A stretch of DNA of 64,000 nt from the NCBI RefSeq assembly GCF_029946515.1, contig NZ_JARZHH010000009.1, positions 124,001-188,000 of the forward strand, in the 5' to 3' direction. The position numbers and the translations under genes are program-made. Shown in pieces: positions 17,204 through 26,378 of this stretch (position 1 is its first letter; each line of letters starts with the position of its first letter). Origin of the DNA: Polyangium sp. 6x1 (lineage in GTDB: Bacteria; Myxococcota_A; Polyangia; Polyangiales; Polyangiaceae). The notes beneath the pieces were generated by a model, which saw only the letters and a list, made by a program, of their open reading frames with translations, was not told the DNA's origin and did no database searches.

Positions 17204-19339
17204 TCACGGGGTCGGCAGCGCCTTCTCCAGCTTGATCGAGGCGAGCAGATCGCGCAGACGCACGGACTGCTCGTTCACCTCGATCTCGAGGATCGTCAGA
17301 CGCTTCGTGATCTCGCCGAGGCGCGTCGAGGCCTTGCCGAGACGGTCCGTGAAGTCCTGGCGCATCTTCTCGGTGTTTTGCCGCGACACCGTGTCTCGCG
17401 GGTCGTCCTTGATCTTCTCGATCGCCTTCAGGTTTCTTCGGAGCTGCTCGCTCTCGCGCTCCAGCGTGTTTTGCTCGGAGGTGAGCTTGTTTCGCTCGTC
17501 GAGTGCCGTCCGCAGCTTGCCGCGCGCTTCCCACGTCTTTTTCAGCTCTGCCACCACGAGCTTGTCGGCGCGCGCGTCGTTCATGTAGGCCTTCACGGCG
17601 TCGTCGGCGAGCTGCGACAGCACGTCGACCTGGCGCGTGAAGCTGCGACGTTCCTCCACGTCGAGCACGTTCGTCCCGCGCTTCGGCGTCGCCTGCGGGA
17701 CGAGCGCGCTGCCCGTGCCGACGTTGTCCTCGGTGCCCTTGGGCGGGTTTTCGAGTCGCGTGCCGGGCATCCGCGCGTGCTTCACGAGGGTCTTTGCGTC
17801 GAAGTCCGTGCCGTTCTTGATCGTGTACTTCGTGTGGTAGACCCAGTCGCGCTCGATGTAGAGCTGCCCCGCCTCGATCTTCGCGAGGCGCGCGCTGAGC
17901 TCGTCTTCCGTGCGATCTGTCGTCACGGCGAGGCCTCGTTCGAGGGCGAACGGCACGGTCGCGACGGCTCCGGGCGGCAGCGGATCGACCATGCCTTGGC
18001 CGAGGAACGCGCCGCCGTCGAACACGGCGATCGGGCCCTTTTCGAGGATGCCCTTCGTGTTGTTCGTGAAGCGCGCGACGCGGAACGGATGCGAGAACGA
18101 GTCGCGCACGCCGCCGTCCGGCGAGAACAGGAAGATCGCCTCGCCGGGCACGCTCTGCGCGAGCAAGAGGACCATCGTCGCGCTCTTGTTCGGGATGTCG
18201 ACGGCGAAGGGGAGATCGTAGCGCGTCGTGCCGCCTTCCATCGCCACGGCCGCGAGTGCGTTCACGTTGCGCGGGTTCGAGGGCGTCACCGGGGGCGGCA
18301 TCTCCTGCTGGTACGGCGCGGGCGCGGCTGCCTGGCCGGTGGCCGGATATCCGCCGCCGTAGTTCGCCGCCACGCGGCCCTTCTTCGTGGGCGCCGCGCG
18401 CGTCGCCGATGAGCGCGGCGCCGCATATCCGCGGCCCTCGCCGCCGAAATCGCCGTCCATCGCCGCTTCTTCCTTCGCGGACTCGGCCTCGGCGAGCAGC
18501 CCTTCGAGGCTGTCGCCCGGCTCTTCGGTTCGCGACGCGCCCATTGGCGGAGGCGGAGGCGGAGGTGCGGGCGCCATCGTGGGCAGGCTCGTCTCGCCCA
18601 CGGGCACGGATGCAATCACCTCGCCTTGATCCGTCACCACGGGGCGCGGCGGCACCACGGGTTTGTCGAGGGTCGCCTGGAATGCGAGCGGGGCGCCTGC
18701 GACGAGCGAGAGCCGCACGCCCTTCCAGTCCTCGCCCGACTGGTTCTGCACGATGCCCCAGGCCTGCAGGTCCGCCTTCCCTGAACCGGCGCTCTCGGCC
18801 TTGCCGATCACCAGACGATACGAGGGCCGCCAGACCGGCGTCTCCGCGACGTAGCCGACCACGAGATCGTGCTCCTCGCCGTCGAGCGTCAGCCGCACTG
18901 TCTCGCGCCCGTCGCCCTTCTTCTTCTTCGGCGGCTTCGGCGGCTGCGGCGGCATCGGCATGCCGTACCGAGGCTCGGGCATCGGCGGCTCGGCCTCGCT
19001 GTCCTCGCCCTCCTCTTCGCTGTCGCCGTCGTCCTTGTCCTTGTCGAGCTCGACCGGGAACGACGCGCTGCGCACGCTGCTCCCGCCTTGCTCCATCACG
19101 GCGAGCGTGGCGAGGAAGTCGCCGATGCGCTCGGTCCGGACCTTGAACGCGACCTCGGCCTCGTCCACGTGGCCCGCGCGCTCGTAGTACCCGACGCCGT
19201 TGCGGTAGATGACCACGCGCCGGAGCGCGAGACCGCTGGCGACATCCGGCCCCCGCGCACATCCCGCGAGGGGGAGTGCGGAGGCCAGAAGGAGAAACCC
19301 ACCCACAGCGCCCAGTCGAAAGTGAGAAAAGCGGCTCAT
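17204..19339 (-). CDS. DUF4139 domain lipoprotein
   Basis: A 711-residue exported protein. The N-terminus MSRFSHFRLGAVGGFLLLAS with lipobox LAGC at about residue 28 marks a lipoprotein. A DUF4139-like region follows: VVIYRNGVGYYERAG, then a strand-rich segment including VGYVAETPVWRPSYRLV and WGIVQNQSGEDWKGVRLSLV, characteristic of this family. The middle has Pro-rich and Glu/Asp-rich low complexity. The C-terminal 150 residues form a coiled coil (RNKLTSEQNTLERESEQL and RQNTEKMRQDFTDRLGK). The ATG at 19339 gives the signal peptide. The role is unknown but likely at the cell surface. Its 3' end faces the aconitase-like gene across a hairpin element. Confidence 0.82.
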   Translation of the reverse strand: MSRFSHFRLGAVGGFLLLASALPLAGCARGPDVASGLALRRVVIYRNGVGYYERAGHVDEAEVAFKVRTERIGDFLATLAVMEQGGSSVRSASFPVELDKDKDDGDSEEEGEDSEAEPPMPEPRYGMPMPPQPPKPPKKKKGDGRETVRLTLDGEEHDLVVGYVAETPVWRPSYRLVIGKAESAGSGKADLQAWGIVQNQSGEDWKGVRLSLVAGAPLAFQATLDKPVVPPRPVVTDQGEVIASVPVGETSLPTMAPAPPPPPPPMGASRTEEPGDSLEGLLAEAESAKEEAAMDGDFGGEGRGYAAPRSSATRAAPTKKGRVAANYGGGYPATGQAAAPAPYQQEMPPPVTPSNPRNVNALAAVAMEGGTTRYDLPFAVDIPNKSATMVLLLAQSVPGEAIFLFSPDGGVRDSFSHPFRVARFTNNTKGILEKGPIAVFDGGAFLGQGMVDPLPPGAVATVPFALERGLAVTTDRTEDELSARLAKIEAGQLYIERDWVYHTKYTIKNGTDFDAKTLVKHARMPGTRLENPPKGTEDNVGTGSALVPQATPKRGTNVLDVEERRSFTRQVDVLSQLADDAVKAYMNDARADKLVVAELKKTWEARGKLRTALDERNKLTSEQNTLERESEQLRRNLKAIEKIKDDPRDTVSRQNTEKMRQDFTDRLGKASTRLGEITKRLTILEIEVNEQSVRLRDLLASIKLEKALPTP

Positions 19340-19433
19340 TCGTTGCCTCGAACGCGCGAGGATACGTGGCCTTACACCAAAATGTGCGGTTTTCGCGGCC
19401 GTCCGGCACGAACGGGGGTAAGTAGCCGGCGCC

Positions 19434-20843
19434 ATGCCCTCTGCTCTGCGAAGTACCGCGTTCCTGGCCCTGCTCGGGGCCTCCGCTGCCTGCACCCAGA
19501 ACGGCGAATCCCAGCCTCCGAAGCCCGCCGCGACGCCTGCCGCCGAGACCACGAGCGCTGCTGCGCCGGCCGTCTCGATCGCGCCCGCTGCGAGCGCGGC
19601 GCCGGCTGCTGCGAGCGCCGCCGAGGCTCCGAAGGACGCGCCGGCCGACGCGAAGGCGACGGGGCTGCCCAAGGACCTCAACGTCCTCGTGGTCACGGTC
19701 GACAGCTTGCGGGCCGACATGCCCTGGCTCGGCTACCCGCGCGACATCGCGCCGGTGCTCACGAAGTTCGCGAAGAGCGCGGTCTCGTACTCGCGCTTCT
19801 ATGCCGTCTCCTCGTACACGGCGATGAGCCTCGGCGGCTTCCTCTCGGGCCGGTATCCGAGCGAGCTCGAGCGCAGCGGCTACTTCTTCGGCAACTACCC
19901 CGACAGCGTGCTCATGTTCCCCGAGCTCCTGCAGAAGGCCGGCGTGCGCACGTTGACCGCGCACGCGCACTTCTACTTCGACCAGAAGGCCGGCTTCCGG
20001 CAGGGGTTCGACGTCTACGAGATCATCCCGGGGTTGTCCGTGGACAACACGACGGACAAGAACGTCACGAGCCCGCAGCACGTCGATCTCGCGAAGAAGA
20101 TCCTCTCGGAGAAGGCGAACACGGGCGGCCGCTTCTTCGCCTGGTTCCACTTCCTCGATCCGCACGATCAGTACATGCCGCACGACGGCATCGGCCCGTA
20201 CGGCAAGTCGACGCGGGACAAGTACGACGCCGAGGTCACGTTCACCGATCAGAACCTCGGCAAGCTCTTCGAGTTCGTCGATTCGCAGGAGTGGGGCAAG
20301 CGCACGGCGATCATCGTGTCGAGTGATCACGGCGACGCGTTCGGCGAGCACGGCATGTACCGCCACGGCTTCGAGCTCTGGGACGTGCTCACGCACGTGC
20401 CGCTCATCATCCGCGCCCCGGGCATCACGGCGCGCCAGATCGACGAGCCGCGCAGCGGCGTCGACCTCGCGCCCACGATCCTCGAGATGTTCGGCCAGCC
20501 GAAGGATCCGGCCATGCAGGGCACGAGCCTCGTGCCGGAGCTCTACGGCAAGGATCCCGAGAAGCGCGACGTGATCCAGGATCTTCCGCGCACGAGCGAC
20601 AACGATCGCCGCCGGGCCTTCGTGCGCGGCGACTGGAAGCTCATCTCCGAGGGCGACGACGCGGGCTACCGCTTCTTCAACCTGAAGGACGATCCGGCCG
20701 AGAAGGTGGATCTCAAGAAGAAGAACGCGGACGAGTTCGAGAAGATGAAGGCCGCGTACAAGGACAAGAGCGGCACGATCAAGGACGTTTGTCCGAAGAT
20801 GCGCGAGAAGCTGAAGGGTAAGAACAAGAAGAAGCCCTGCTGA
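19434..20843 (+). CDS. Sulfatase-fold lipoprotein (alkaline phosphatase superfamily)
   Basis: A 469-residue exported protein with signal peptide MPSALRSTAFLALLGASAAC (probable lipobox Cys20), an Ala-rich linker to about residue 75, then the sulfatase fold. Metal-binding and core motifs are LVVTVDSLRADM, the nucleophile loop SSYTAMSLGGFLSGRYPS, FAWFHFLDPHDQY and IIVSSDHGDAFGEHG. The usual Cys/Ser-x-P-x-R of sulfatases is absent; Thr129 in SYTAMS is the likely nucleophile, as in LtaS-type phosphoglycerol or phosphoethanolamine transferases. Sulfate or phosphate-group transfer on an envelope glycan or lipid is therefore more likely than degradation. A small gene follows after 19 bases. Confidence 0.87.
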   Translation: MPSALRSTAFLALLGASAACTQNGESQPPKPAATPAAETTSAAAPAVSIAPAASAAPAAASAAEAPKDAPADAKATGLPKDLNVLVVTVDSLRADMPWLGYPRDIAPVLTKFAKSAVSYSRFYAVSSYTAMSLGGFLSGRYPSELERSGYFFGNYPDSVLMFPELLQKAGVRTLTAHAHFYFDQKAGFRQGFDVYEIIPGLSVDNTTDKNVTSPQHVDLAKKILSEKANTGGRFFAWFHFLDPHDQYMPHDGIGPYGKSTRDKYDAEVTFTDQNLGKLFEFVDSQEWGKRTAIIVSSDHGDAFGEHGMYRHGFELWDVLTHVPLIIRAPGITARQIDEPRSGVDLAPTILEMFGQPKDPAMQGTSLVPELYGKDPEKRDVIQDLPRTSDNDRRRAFVRGDWKLISEGDDAGYRFFNLKDDPAEKVDLKKKNADEFEKMKAAYKDKSGTIKDVCPKMREKLKGKNKKKPC

Positions 20844-20862
20844 GGGAAGGGAGCGACGGGCC

Positions 20863-21381
20863 GTGGACAAACTCACGCGAGGCGCTTCGGGGCTCCGTCA
20901 TCTCCGGTGGGCGCGCGAGATCTACGCGACGCTGGCCGCGCACGTGGAGCACAGCGGGCTCGACGGCGAGTCGAAGAAGGCGCTGCGCAAGGAGCTCACG
21001 CGGCTCGACAACTGCATCCAGGAGCTCTCCGGCGCGGTGAAGGGCTACCGCGATTTCCTGGAGCGCGAGCGCGTTCGCTACCGCGGCGCGATCCGCGCGG
21101 CGCGCTTCTCGCAGCCCGCGAGGGCCGGCGGGCTCGAAGCCGTCGAGGCCGCCGAAGCCACGATGCAACGGGAAGCGCTGCCGCGTCAGCGCACGTTGAA
21201 GGCCGCGCTGGAGCTCGCGATCGCGGAGCTACGCGCACACCTGTCCGAGATGGACACGCGCATCGCCGGGGTCGTCTCGGAGGCCTTCGTGGACAACCTC
21301 TACCCGCCGCTCACGAAGGACCGCTCGCGCGTCGCCGACGTCGGAGACGACGACGACGACGCGACGGGGCGCGACGATTGA
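20863..21381 (+). CDS. Hypothetical helical protein
   Basis: A 172-residue Ala/Arg/Glu-rich protein, predicted mostly helical and probably coiled-coil (YRDFLERERVRYRGAIRAAR), with an acidic C-terminus (DVGDDDDDATGRDD). It starts with GTG at 20863 behind a good ribosome-binding sequence (gggaagggag) 19 bases after the sulfatase stop, so it is probably cotranscribed. No signal peptide or membrane segment. No family was recognised. Its stop is one base from the end of the convergent helicase gene. Confidence 0.7.
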   Translation: MDKLTRGASGLRHLRWAREIYATLAAHVEHSGLDGESKKALRKELTRLDNCIQELSGAVKGYRDFLERERVRYRGAIRAARFSQPARAGGLEAVEAAEATMQREALPRQRTLKAALELAIAELRAHLSEMDTRIAGVVSEAFVDNLYPPLTKDRSRVADVGDDDDDATGRDD

Positions 21382-21382
21382 C

Positions 21383-23731
21383 TCAGTGAAAGATCGAGGC
21401 GAGTAGCCCCAGCGCCGCCTTCTTCCGGATCCCGTCTCCGCTCGTCGCGCCCACGCACATCGGGCACCCCGACTGACACGTGCACCGTGAGACGAGCTGC
21501 CGCGTCCGCGCCACGAGCTCGTGCGCCGCCTCGTAGATCCGCTCCGCCAAACCCACGCCGCCCGGCACGTTGTCGAAGAGGAAGATCGTCGGATCGAACC
21601 CGGCATGCGGGCCGCCCGACGCCTGCGGTGGCAGGTTCTCGTCGTCGCCGCCGTCGCCGAGCGTCTGCCCGATGTCCCGCGGATCGCACATGAGCGCGAG
21701 CGTCGAGACCGTCTCCAGCGCGACCGCGATCCCGCGCATCCCCTCGATCGCGGCGGCGCGCCCGAGCCCGAGCTCCATGCACACCTCCTCCGGCACCGTC
21801 AGCCAGAAGCTCGTCGTGTGCATCTGCATGTCGGGCAGCCGCACGTCGCCGTAGCCCGTGTTTTCGTGCGTGTGGAACTTGATCTTCTTGTACCCGACGA
21901 TCTTCTCCACGACGCTCACCTCGCCCCAGCCCGTCAGAGCCCTGCCGAGCGGCGCGCGCGCGCTCTCCTCGATGACGGCCACCTTTCGCTTCGTCATCGC
22001 GGTCGTGAAGTAGTCGGGCTCGACCTTCGTGACGAACGCCTTGTGGTTCTCGTAGTCGAGTTTTTCCACTTGGTACTGCTCGCCGTCGTGCTGATAGATC
22101 GCCTGCTCGTGCAGCATCGTGTGCGTCGAGCGGAAGTCGAGCTCGGCGAGGACCTTGCCCTGCGCGCGATCGATGATGACGAAGTTGTCCCAGCCCACGG
22201 TCCGCAGGCTGACGTGGTTCGCCGGGTACGCGTCCGTCGACCAATGGAATCGATCCTCGGACTCGTGCACCACGCCGTGCCCGGCGAGGAAACGCAGCGC
22301 CGCCTCCGTGTTCTCGGGGTCCATGCCGCGATAGTCTTCGCCGCGCAAAAACGGCATCTCGAACGCCGCGCACTTGAGGTGCTGGATCAGGATCTCGGTG
22401 TTCTCCGGATCGATCCGCGCCTGCTCGATCTCGCCGCGCAGCAGGTACTCGGGGTTCGTCGCGAGGTACTGATCGAGCGCCGTGGAGTTCGCAACCATCA
22501 CGGCGATGCTCGTGCCGCCGCGCCGTCCTGCGCGACCAAACCGCTGCCACGTCGCCGCGATGCTGCCCGGGTAGCCAGCGCAGACGACCGCGTCGAGCTC
22601 GCCGATGTCGATCCCGAGCTCGAGCGCGTTCGTGGCCACGACGCAGAGGATCTCTCCTTCCCGTAGACCGTGCTCCACGCGCCGCCGCGTCTCCGGCAGG
22701 TAGCCGCCGCGGTACGCCATGATCGCATCGGGCCCGACCTCGTCGCCCACGCGATCACGCAGGTACTTCAGCATGATCTCGACGGAGTTGCGCGACTGGC
22801 CGAACACGATCGTCGGCACGCGCGCCCGGATGAGATCCACCGCGAGGCGCACGGACGCCTTCAGCGTGCTCGCGCGCACGCCGAGCTCGGCGTTCACGAC
22901 AGGCGGGTTGTAGACGAAGAGCCGCCGCGCGCCCCGCGGCGCGCCCGATTCGCCGACCACGCGGATCCGATCCTCCGGCACGCCGAGCAGCCGCGACGCG
23001 TGCTCGCCGGGGTTGCCGATCGTCGCCGTCGCGCAGAGGAAGATCGGATCCGATCCGTGGAACTGCGCGACGCGCCGCACGCGCGCGAGCACGTGCGCCA
23101 CGTGCGATCCGAAGACGCCGCGGTAGGTGTGCAGCTCGTCGAGCACCACGTACTTGAGCCGCTGGAACGTCCGCGCCCAGTGCGCGTGATGCGGCAGGAT
23201 CCCCGCGTGCAGCATGTCGGGGTTCGTCATGACGATCGGGCTCCGCTCGCGGGCCGCGCGCCGCGCGTCGCCCGGCGTGTCGCCGTCGTAGACGATGGCC
23301 GGGATCGTGAGCCCCGCGTCGCGGATGAGCTTCTGCACCCCGGCCTCCTGGTCCCGGGAGAGCGCCTTCGTCGGGTAGAGGTAGATCGCGCTCGCGTCGG
23401 GATCGGCCATGAGCGCCGAGAGCACGGGCAGGTGGAAGCACATGCTCTTGCCGCTCGCCGTCGGCGTCGCGACCACCACGTGCTTGCGCTCCTTCGCGGC
23501 CGTGAGCGCCTCGGCCTGGTGCGCGTAGAGCCGCGTGATCCCGCGGGAGGCGAGGGCGCGGCGCAGCGCGTCGGGCAAATCGGCGGGGATCTCGCGGTAG
23601 TCGCCCTCGGACGCGGGCAGGGCCCGATCGGCGGTGAGGCAAGGGCGCACGTACCCGGAGGCGAGCCAGCCTTCGATCACGGCATCGACGCCCACGGGCT
23701 GCTTCCACGGCGGCAGCGGCATGGCGCGCAT
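21383..23731 (-). CDS. MrfA-like DEAD/DEAH-box helicase with DUF1998 domain
   Basis: A 782-residue superfamily 2 helicase. Motifs in order: Q-like LYAHQAEAL, motif I VVATPTASGKSMCFHLP, Ia YLYPTKALSRDQ, Ib TNPDMLH, II VLDELHTYRG, III LCATATIGNP, V CVVATNALELGIDIGELDAVV, VI RFGRAGRRGG. The C-terminal DUF1998 region ends with clustered cysteines CTCQSGCPMC. This architecture is that of the YprA/MrfA family, a helicase for repair of mitomycin-type DNA damage in Bacillus. Starts at 23731 (MRAMPLPPWK) or 23722 are both possible; longer ones are less likely. It is not linked to an obvious nuclease gene here (MrfB absent). Confidence 0.88.
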   Translation of the reverse strand: MRAMPLPPWKQPVGVDAVIEGWLASGYVRPCLTADRALPASEGDYREIPADLPDALRRALASRGITRLYAHQAEALTAAKERKHVVVATPTASGKSMCFHLPVLSALMADPDASAIYLYPTKALSRDQEAGVQKLIRDAGLTIPAIVYDGDTPGDARRAARERSPIVMTNPDMLHAGILPHHAHWARTFQRLKYVVLDELHTYRGVFGSHVAHVLARVRRVAQFHGSDPIFLCATATIGNPGEHASRLLGVPEDRIRVVGESGAPRGARRLFVYNPPVVNAELGVRASTLKASVRLAVDLIRARVPTIVFGQSRNSVEIMLKYLRDRVGDEVGPDAIMAYRGGYLPETRRRVEHGLREGEILCVVATNALELGIDIGELDAVVCAGYPGSIAATWQRFGRAGRRGGTSIAVMVANSTALDQYLATNPEYLLRGEIEQARIDPENTEILIQHLKCAAFEMPFLRGEDYRGMDPENTEAALRFLAGHGVVHESEDRFHWSTDAYPANHVSLRTVGWDNFVIIDRAQGKVLAELDFRSTHTMLHEQAIYQHDGEQYQVEKLDYENHKAFVTKVEPDYFTTAMTKRKVAVIEESARAPLGRALTGWGEVSVVEKIVGYKKIKFHTHENTGYGDVRLPDMQMHTTSFWLTVPEEVCMELGLGRAAAIEGMRGIAVALETVSTLALMCDPRDIGQTLGDGGDDENLPPQASGGPHAGFDPTIFLFDNVPGGVGLAERIYEAAHELVARTRQLVSRCTCQSGCPMCVGATSGDGIRKKAALGLLASIFH

Positions 23732-23835
23732 ACTAAACGGATGTACCGCGGTGCGCCACCACGCCCCAAGGAACAAGGAGCCCCTCTGGGCTGCTTTGCA
23801 GGTCCATGGCCCATCGCGTACACATGGGCGACCCC

Positions 23836-24483
23836 ATGACCGGACACGACGCCGAGGAAAAGCGCGCGGAGGCGCCCCCGAACGACGCCTACCGTCCCTC
23901 CATGCTTTTCCTGGCCGTGATCACGGTCGTGTCCGCCGCGGCGGATCTCGCCTCGAAGGGATGGGCGAAGGCCGCGTTGTCCGGGGCAGACAAGGGCCGC
24001 TCGAAGAGCATCGAGGTGATCAAGGATCACTTCGACTTCATCTACACGCTGAACCCGGGCGGAGCCTGGAGCTTCCTCCGCAGCTTGCCGGAGAACCTAA
24101 GGCGCCCGTTTTTCCTCTTCGTCTCCTCGGCCGCCATCGTCTTCATCGTCTCGGTCTACCGCCGGATCCACCGCGATCAGTGGGCGATGCGCTGGGGCCT
24201 GCCCCTCGCGCTCGGCGGCGCGATCGGCAACCTCGTCGACCGCATCCGCTACGGCTCGGTCATCGACTTCATCGACTTCTACATCATCCGGAACGGCCGC
24301 GAGACGCACTGGCCGACGTTCAACGTCGCCGACATCGCCATCGTCGCCGGCGTCGCGCTCATGGCCCTCGATACGTTCCTGTCGCGCAAGACGCGCGGTG
24401 GATCGGGCGAGCCCGTGCCGCCGGCCGAGCCCTTGACCGCGGGCCCCGCACCCGACGCGCCCCTGCCTCCAGGAGAGGCGTAG
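23836..24483 (+). CDS. lspA: Signal peptidase II (prolipoprotein), first copy
   Basis: An inner-membrane aspartyl protease of about 215 residues that cleaves lipoprotein signal peptides after Lgt has lipidated the Cys. Four hydrophobic segments are visible: SMLFLAVITVVSAAADLASK, FFLFVSSAAIVFIVSV, WGLPLALGGAIGNLVDR and NVADIAIVAGVALMALD. The two catalytic Asp are in GNLVDRIRYGSVIDFIDF and FNVADIA. A hydrophilic N-terminal extension precedes the first helix. The ATG at 23836 (MTGHDAEEK) resembles the start of the next gene; 23806 and 23824 are alternatives. It is followed by a second lspA and by lgt. Confidence 0.92.
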   Translation: MTGHDAEEKRAEAPPNDAYRPSMLFLAVITVVSAAADLASKGWAKAALSGADKGRSKSIEVIKDHFDFIYTLNPGGAWSFLRSLPENLRRPFFLFVSSAAIVFIVSVYRRIHRDQWAMRWGLPLALGGAIGNLVDRIRYGSVIDFIDFYIIRNGRETHWPTFNVADIAIVAGVALMALDTFLSRKTRGGSGEPVPPAEPLTAGPAPDAPLPPGEA

Positions 24484-24579
24484 AGGCAATTCGACACTGG
24501 ACAGCCGACACGCCTCGGGGTACCGCCGAACACGCTACGGAAAGATCGGCGCGCCCCCTGGCGCACCATTGCGAAGACC

Positions 24580-25269
24580 ATGACGGAAGAGAAATCCGAG
24601 GAGCTAGAGGCCGCCGGGGCCGCGGGCGAGGGGGCGAACGAGCCGAGCGCGGAGGCCCCGGAGACCGGGGCGGGTGAGGCCCCCAAGGCCGCGCCGCCGT
24701 ACCGCGCCTCGTACGTCTTCCTCGCCGTGGTCGCGGTCGTCACGCTGGCGCTCGATCTGGGCAGCAAGTGGTGGGCGGTCCAGAACCTCGACAAGCCGTT
24801 CGCCCGCGTCGACCTCATCAAGGGCTACCTCTCGCTCGCGCTCGCGCACAACCGCGGCGGCGCGTGGGGCCTGCTCCAGAACGAGAGCGAGAACGTGCGC
24901 AGGCCGTTCTTCGTGCTCGTGTCGATCGTGGCGATCGCCTTCATCGTCTCGCTCTACCGCAAGCTCGCCCCGAACCAGACGGCACTCCGATGGGGCCTGC
25001 CGCTCGTGCTCGGCGGAGCGCTCGGCAACCTCGTCGACCGCATCCGTTACGGGCACGTCATCGACTTCATCGACATGTACATCGGCAACGGCACCGGCCT
25101 CGACAAGCTGGTCGAGAAGATCTCGGGTCCGATGCGCGAGTACCACTGGCCGACCTACAACATCGCCGACATCGCGATCGTGGCCGGCGTCATCCTGATG
25201 GGCGTCGACATGTTCACGTCGCGCAAGAAGAGCGCGCCGCCGAAGAAGGCCGAAGAAGCCTCTTCCTGA
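24580..25269 (+). CDS. lspA: Signal peptidase II, tandem second copy
   Basis: A 229-residue paralog of the preceding gene with the same four membrane segments and both catalytic Asp (GNLVDRIRYGHVIDFIDM and YNIADIAIVAGVILMGVD). The family NxGGAWxxL loop is AHNRGGAWGLLQN here and LNPGGAWSFLR in copy 1. It differs by a longer acidic N-terminus (MTEEKSEELEAAGAAGEG) and an insert of about 20 residues before the second Asp (GNGTGLDKLVEKISGPMREY). The pair may divide the many lipoprotein substrates of this organism. A 96-base gap separates it from copy 1 and 7 bases separate it from lgt. Confidence 0.93.
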   Translation: MTEEKSEELEAAGAAGEGANEPSAEAPETGAGEAPKAAPPYRASYVFLAVVAVVTLALDLGSKWWAVQNLDKPFARVDLIKGYLSLALAHNRGGAWGLLQNESENVRRPFFVLVSIVAIAFIVSLYRKLAPNQTALRWGLPLVLGGALGNLVDRIRYGHVIDFIDMYIGNGTGLDKLVEKISGPMREYHWPTYNIADIAIVAGVILMGVDMFTSRKKSAPPKKAEEASS

Positions 25270-25276
25270 AGGAGCC

Positions 25277-26305
25277 ATGCGACCCGAGCTCTTCCGCGTC
25301 TTCTACCTCGACATCGGGTTCCCGGCCTATTTCGGCCTGCTGCTCGCAGGCTTCCTGTTCGCCACGGCGCTCGGATCCATGTGGGCGCGGCGAATCGGGC
25401 AGGATCCCGATGTCGTCGTCGATCTCGGGCTCGCGTGTCTGCTCATGGGCGTCGTCGGCGGGCGCCTGCTGCACGTCATCGCGGACGGCTACTTCTGGGA
25501 CTACGTGCACCTCTGCACGGACCCGACGAAGGTCGACTGGCCGTACAACGAGGCGCAATGCGCGCAGCTCGTCCCGCGCGGCTCGGGATTCAACCTCTTC
25601 GGCTGGTACCCATTCGGCGCGGAAGAGCGCGTCGCACGCGGGGTCTGGGACGCGGCGCGCGGCGTCTGTCATCCGCCCGCGGCCGATTGCTTTGCGTGGG
25701 CGAAGTTCTGGCAGGGCGGGCTCGCGTATTACGGCGGGTTCATCGGCTCGACGCTGATGGCGCTCTACCTGCTGAAGCGTGATCGTTTCCCGTTCTGGAA
25801 AGCCGCGGACATGGCCGGGTTCGCCGTGCCGCTCGGGCTCGGCTTCGGGCGCATGGGATGCCTGCTCGCGGGCTGCTGCTTCGGCGTGCGCACGGACGGC
25901 CCGCTCGGCCTCTCGTTCCCCGCGAACAGCCCCGCGAGCGAAGCGCAGTGGAAGCTGCACGAGCTGCCCGGGATGAACCACGTCTCGCACCCCGTGCACC
26001 CGACGCAGATCTACGAGTCGGCCGTCTCGTTCGCGATCGCAGCCTTCTGCCTGCTCTACGTCCACGGCCGGAAGCGCTACGACGGCCAGGTCTTCGTCGC
26101 GTTCCTCGCGCTCTACGCCATCGGCCGGTTCCTGCTCGAGTTCTTGCGCGCCGACGATCGCGGCGGTCTGCTCAACCTCTCGACCTCCCAGCTCATCGGC
26201 CTCGCGCTCTGCGGGCTCGCCTTCGCCCTCCACAAGCAGCGCAGCCGCGCCTCCGCGACCCCGCCTCCGGCCCCCCCGGCCGCCAAGACGGCGACCGCGA
26301 GCTGA
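25277..26305 (+). CDS. lgt: Prolipoprotein diacylglyceryl transferase
   Basis: A 342-residue inner-membrane enzyme that transfers diacylglycerol from phosphatidylglycerol to the lipobox Cys, the step before LspA. Recognisable motifs are the Lgt signature GFGRMGCLLAGCCFG and the HPTQIYES loop, with seven or so hydrophobic helices (FPAYFGLLLAGFLFATALGS and others). It is longer than the usual 260-290 residues because of a hydrophilic, Cys-containing insert at about residues 75-140 (YVHLCTDPTKVDW to VCHPPAADCFAW). It forms an operon with the two lspA genes, which act on the same substrates. Confidence 0.94.
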   Translation: MRPELFRVFYLDIGFPAYFGLLLAGFLFATALGSMWARRIGQDPDVVVDLGLACLLMGVVGGRLLHVIADGYFWDYVHLCTDPTKVDWPYNEAQCAQLVPRGSGFNLFGWYPFGAEERVARGVWDAARGVCHPPAADCFAWAKFWQGGLAYYGGFIGSTLMALYLLKRDRFPFWKAADMAGFAVPLGLGFGRMGCLLAGCCFGVRTDGPLGLSFPANSPASEAQWKLHELPGMNHVSHPVHPTQIYESAVSFAIAAFCLLYVHGRKRYDGQVFVAFLALYAIGRFLLEFLRADDRGGLLNLSTSQLIGLALCGLAFALHKQRSRASATPPPAPPAAKTATAS

Positions 26306-26343
26306 TCGTCCTCGCTGGATCCAAGCGCTCGCCCCGCGAGGCA

Positions 26344-26372
26344 TTTTGCCGCGCCCGGGAAGCGCTTATCCT
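26344..26372 (+). promoter_or_regulatory. Promoter placing the transcript start at the ATG
   Basis: A -10-like TATCCT (26367-26372) lies 17 bases after a weak -35-like TTTTGC (26344-26349). The ATG of the next gene (26379) falls 6 bases after the -10 box, where transcription would begin, and no ribosome-binding sequence fits between. A leaderless mRNA is inferred. Confidence 0.4.
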
Positions 26373-26378
26373 GGCCCC

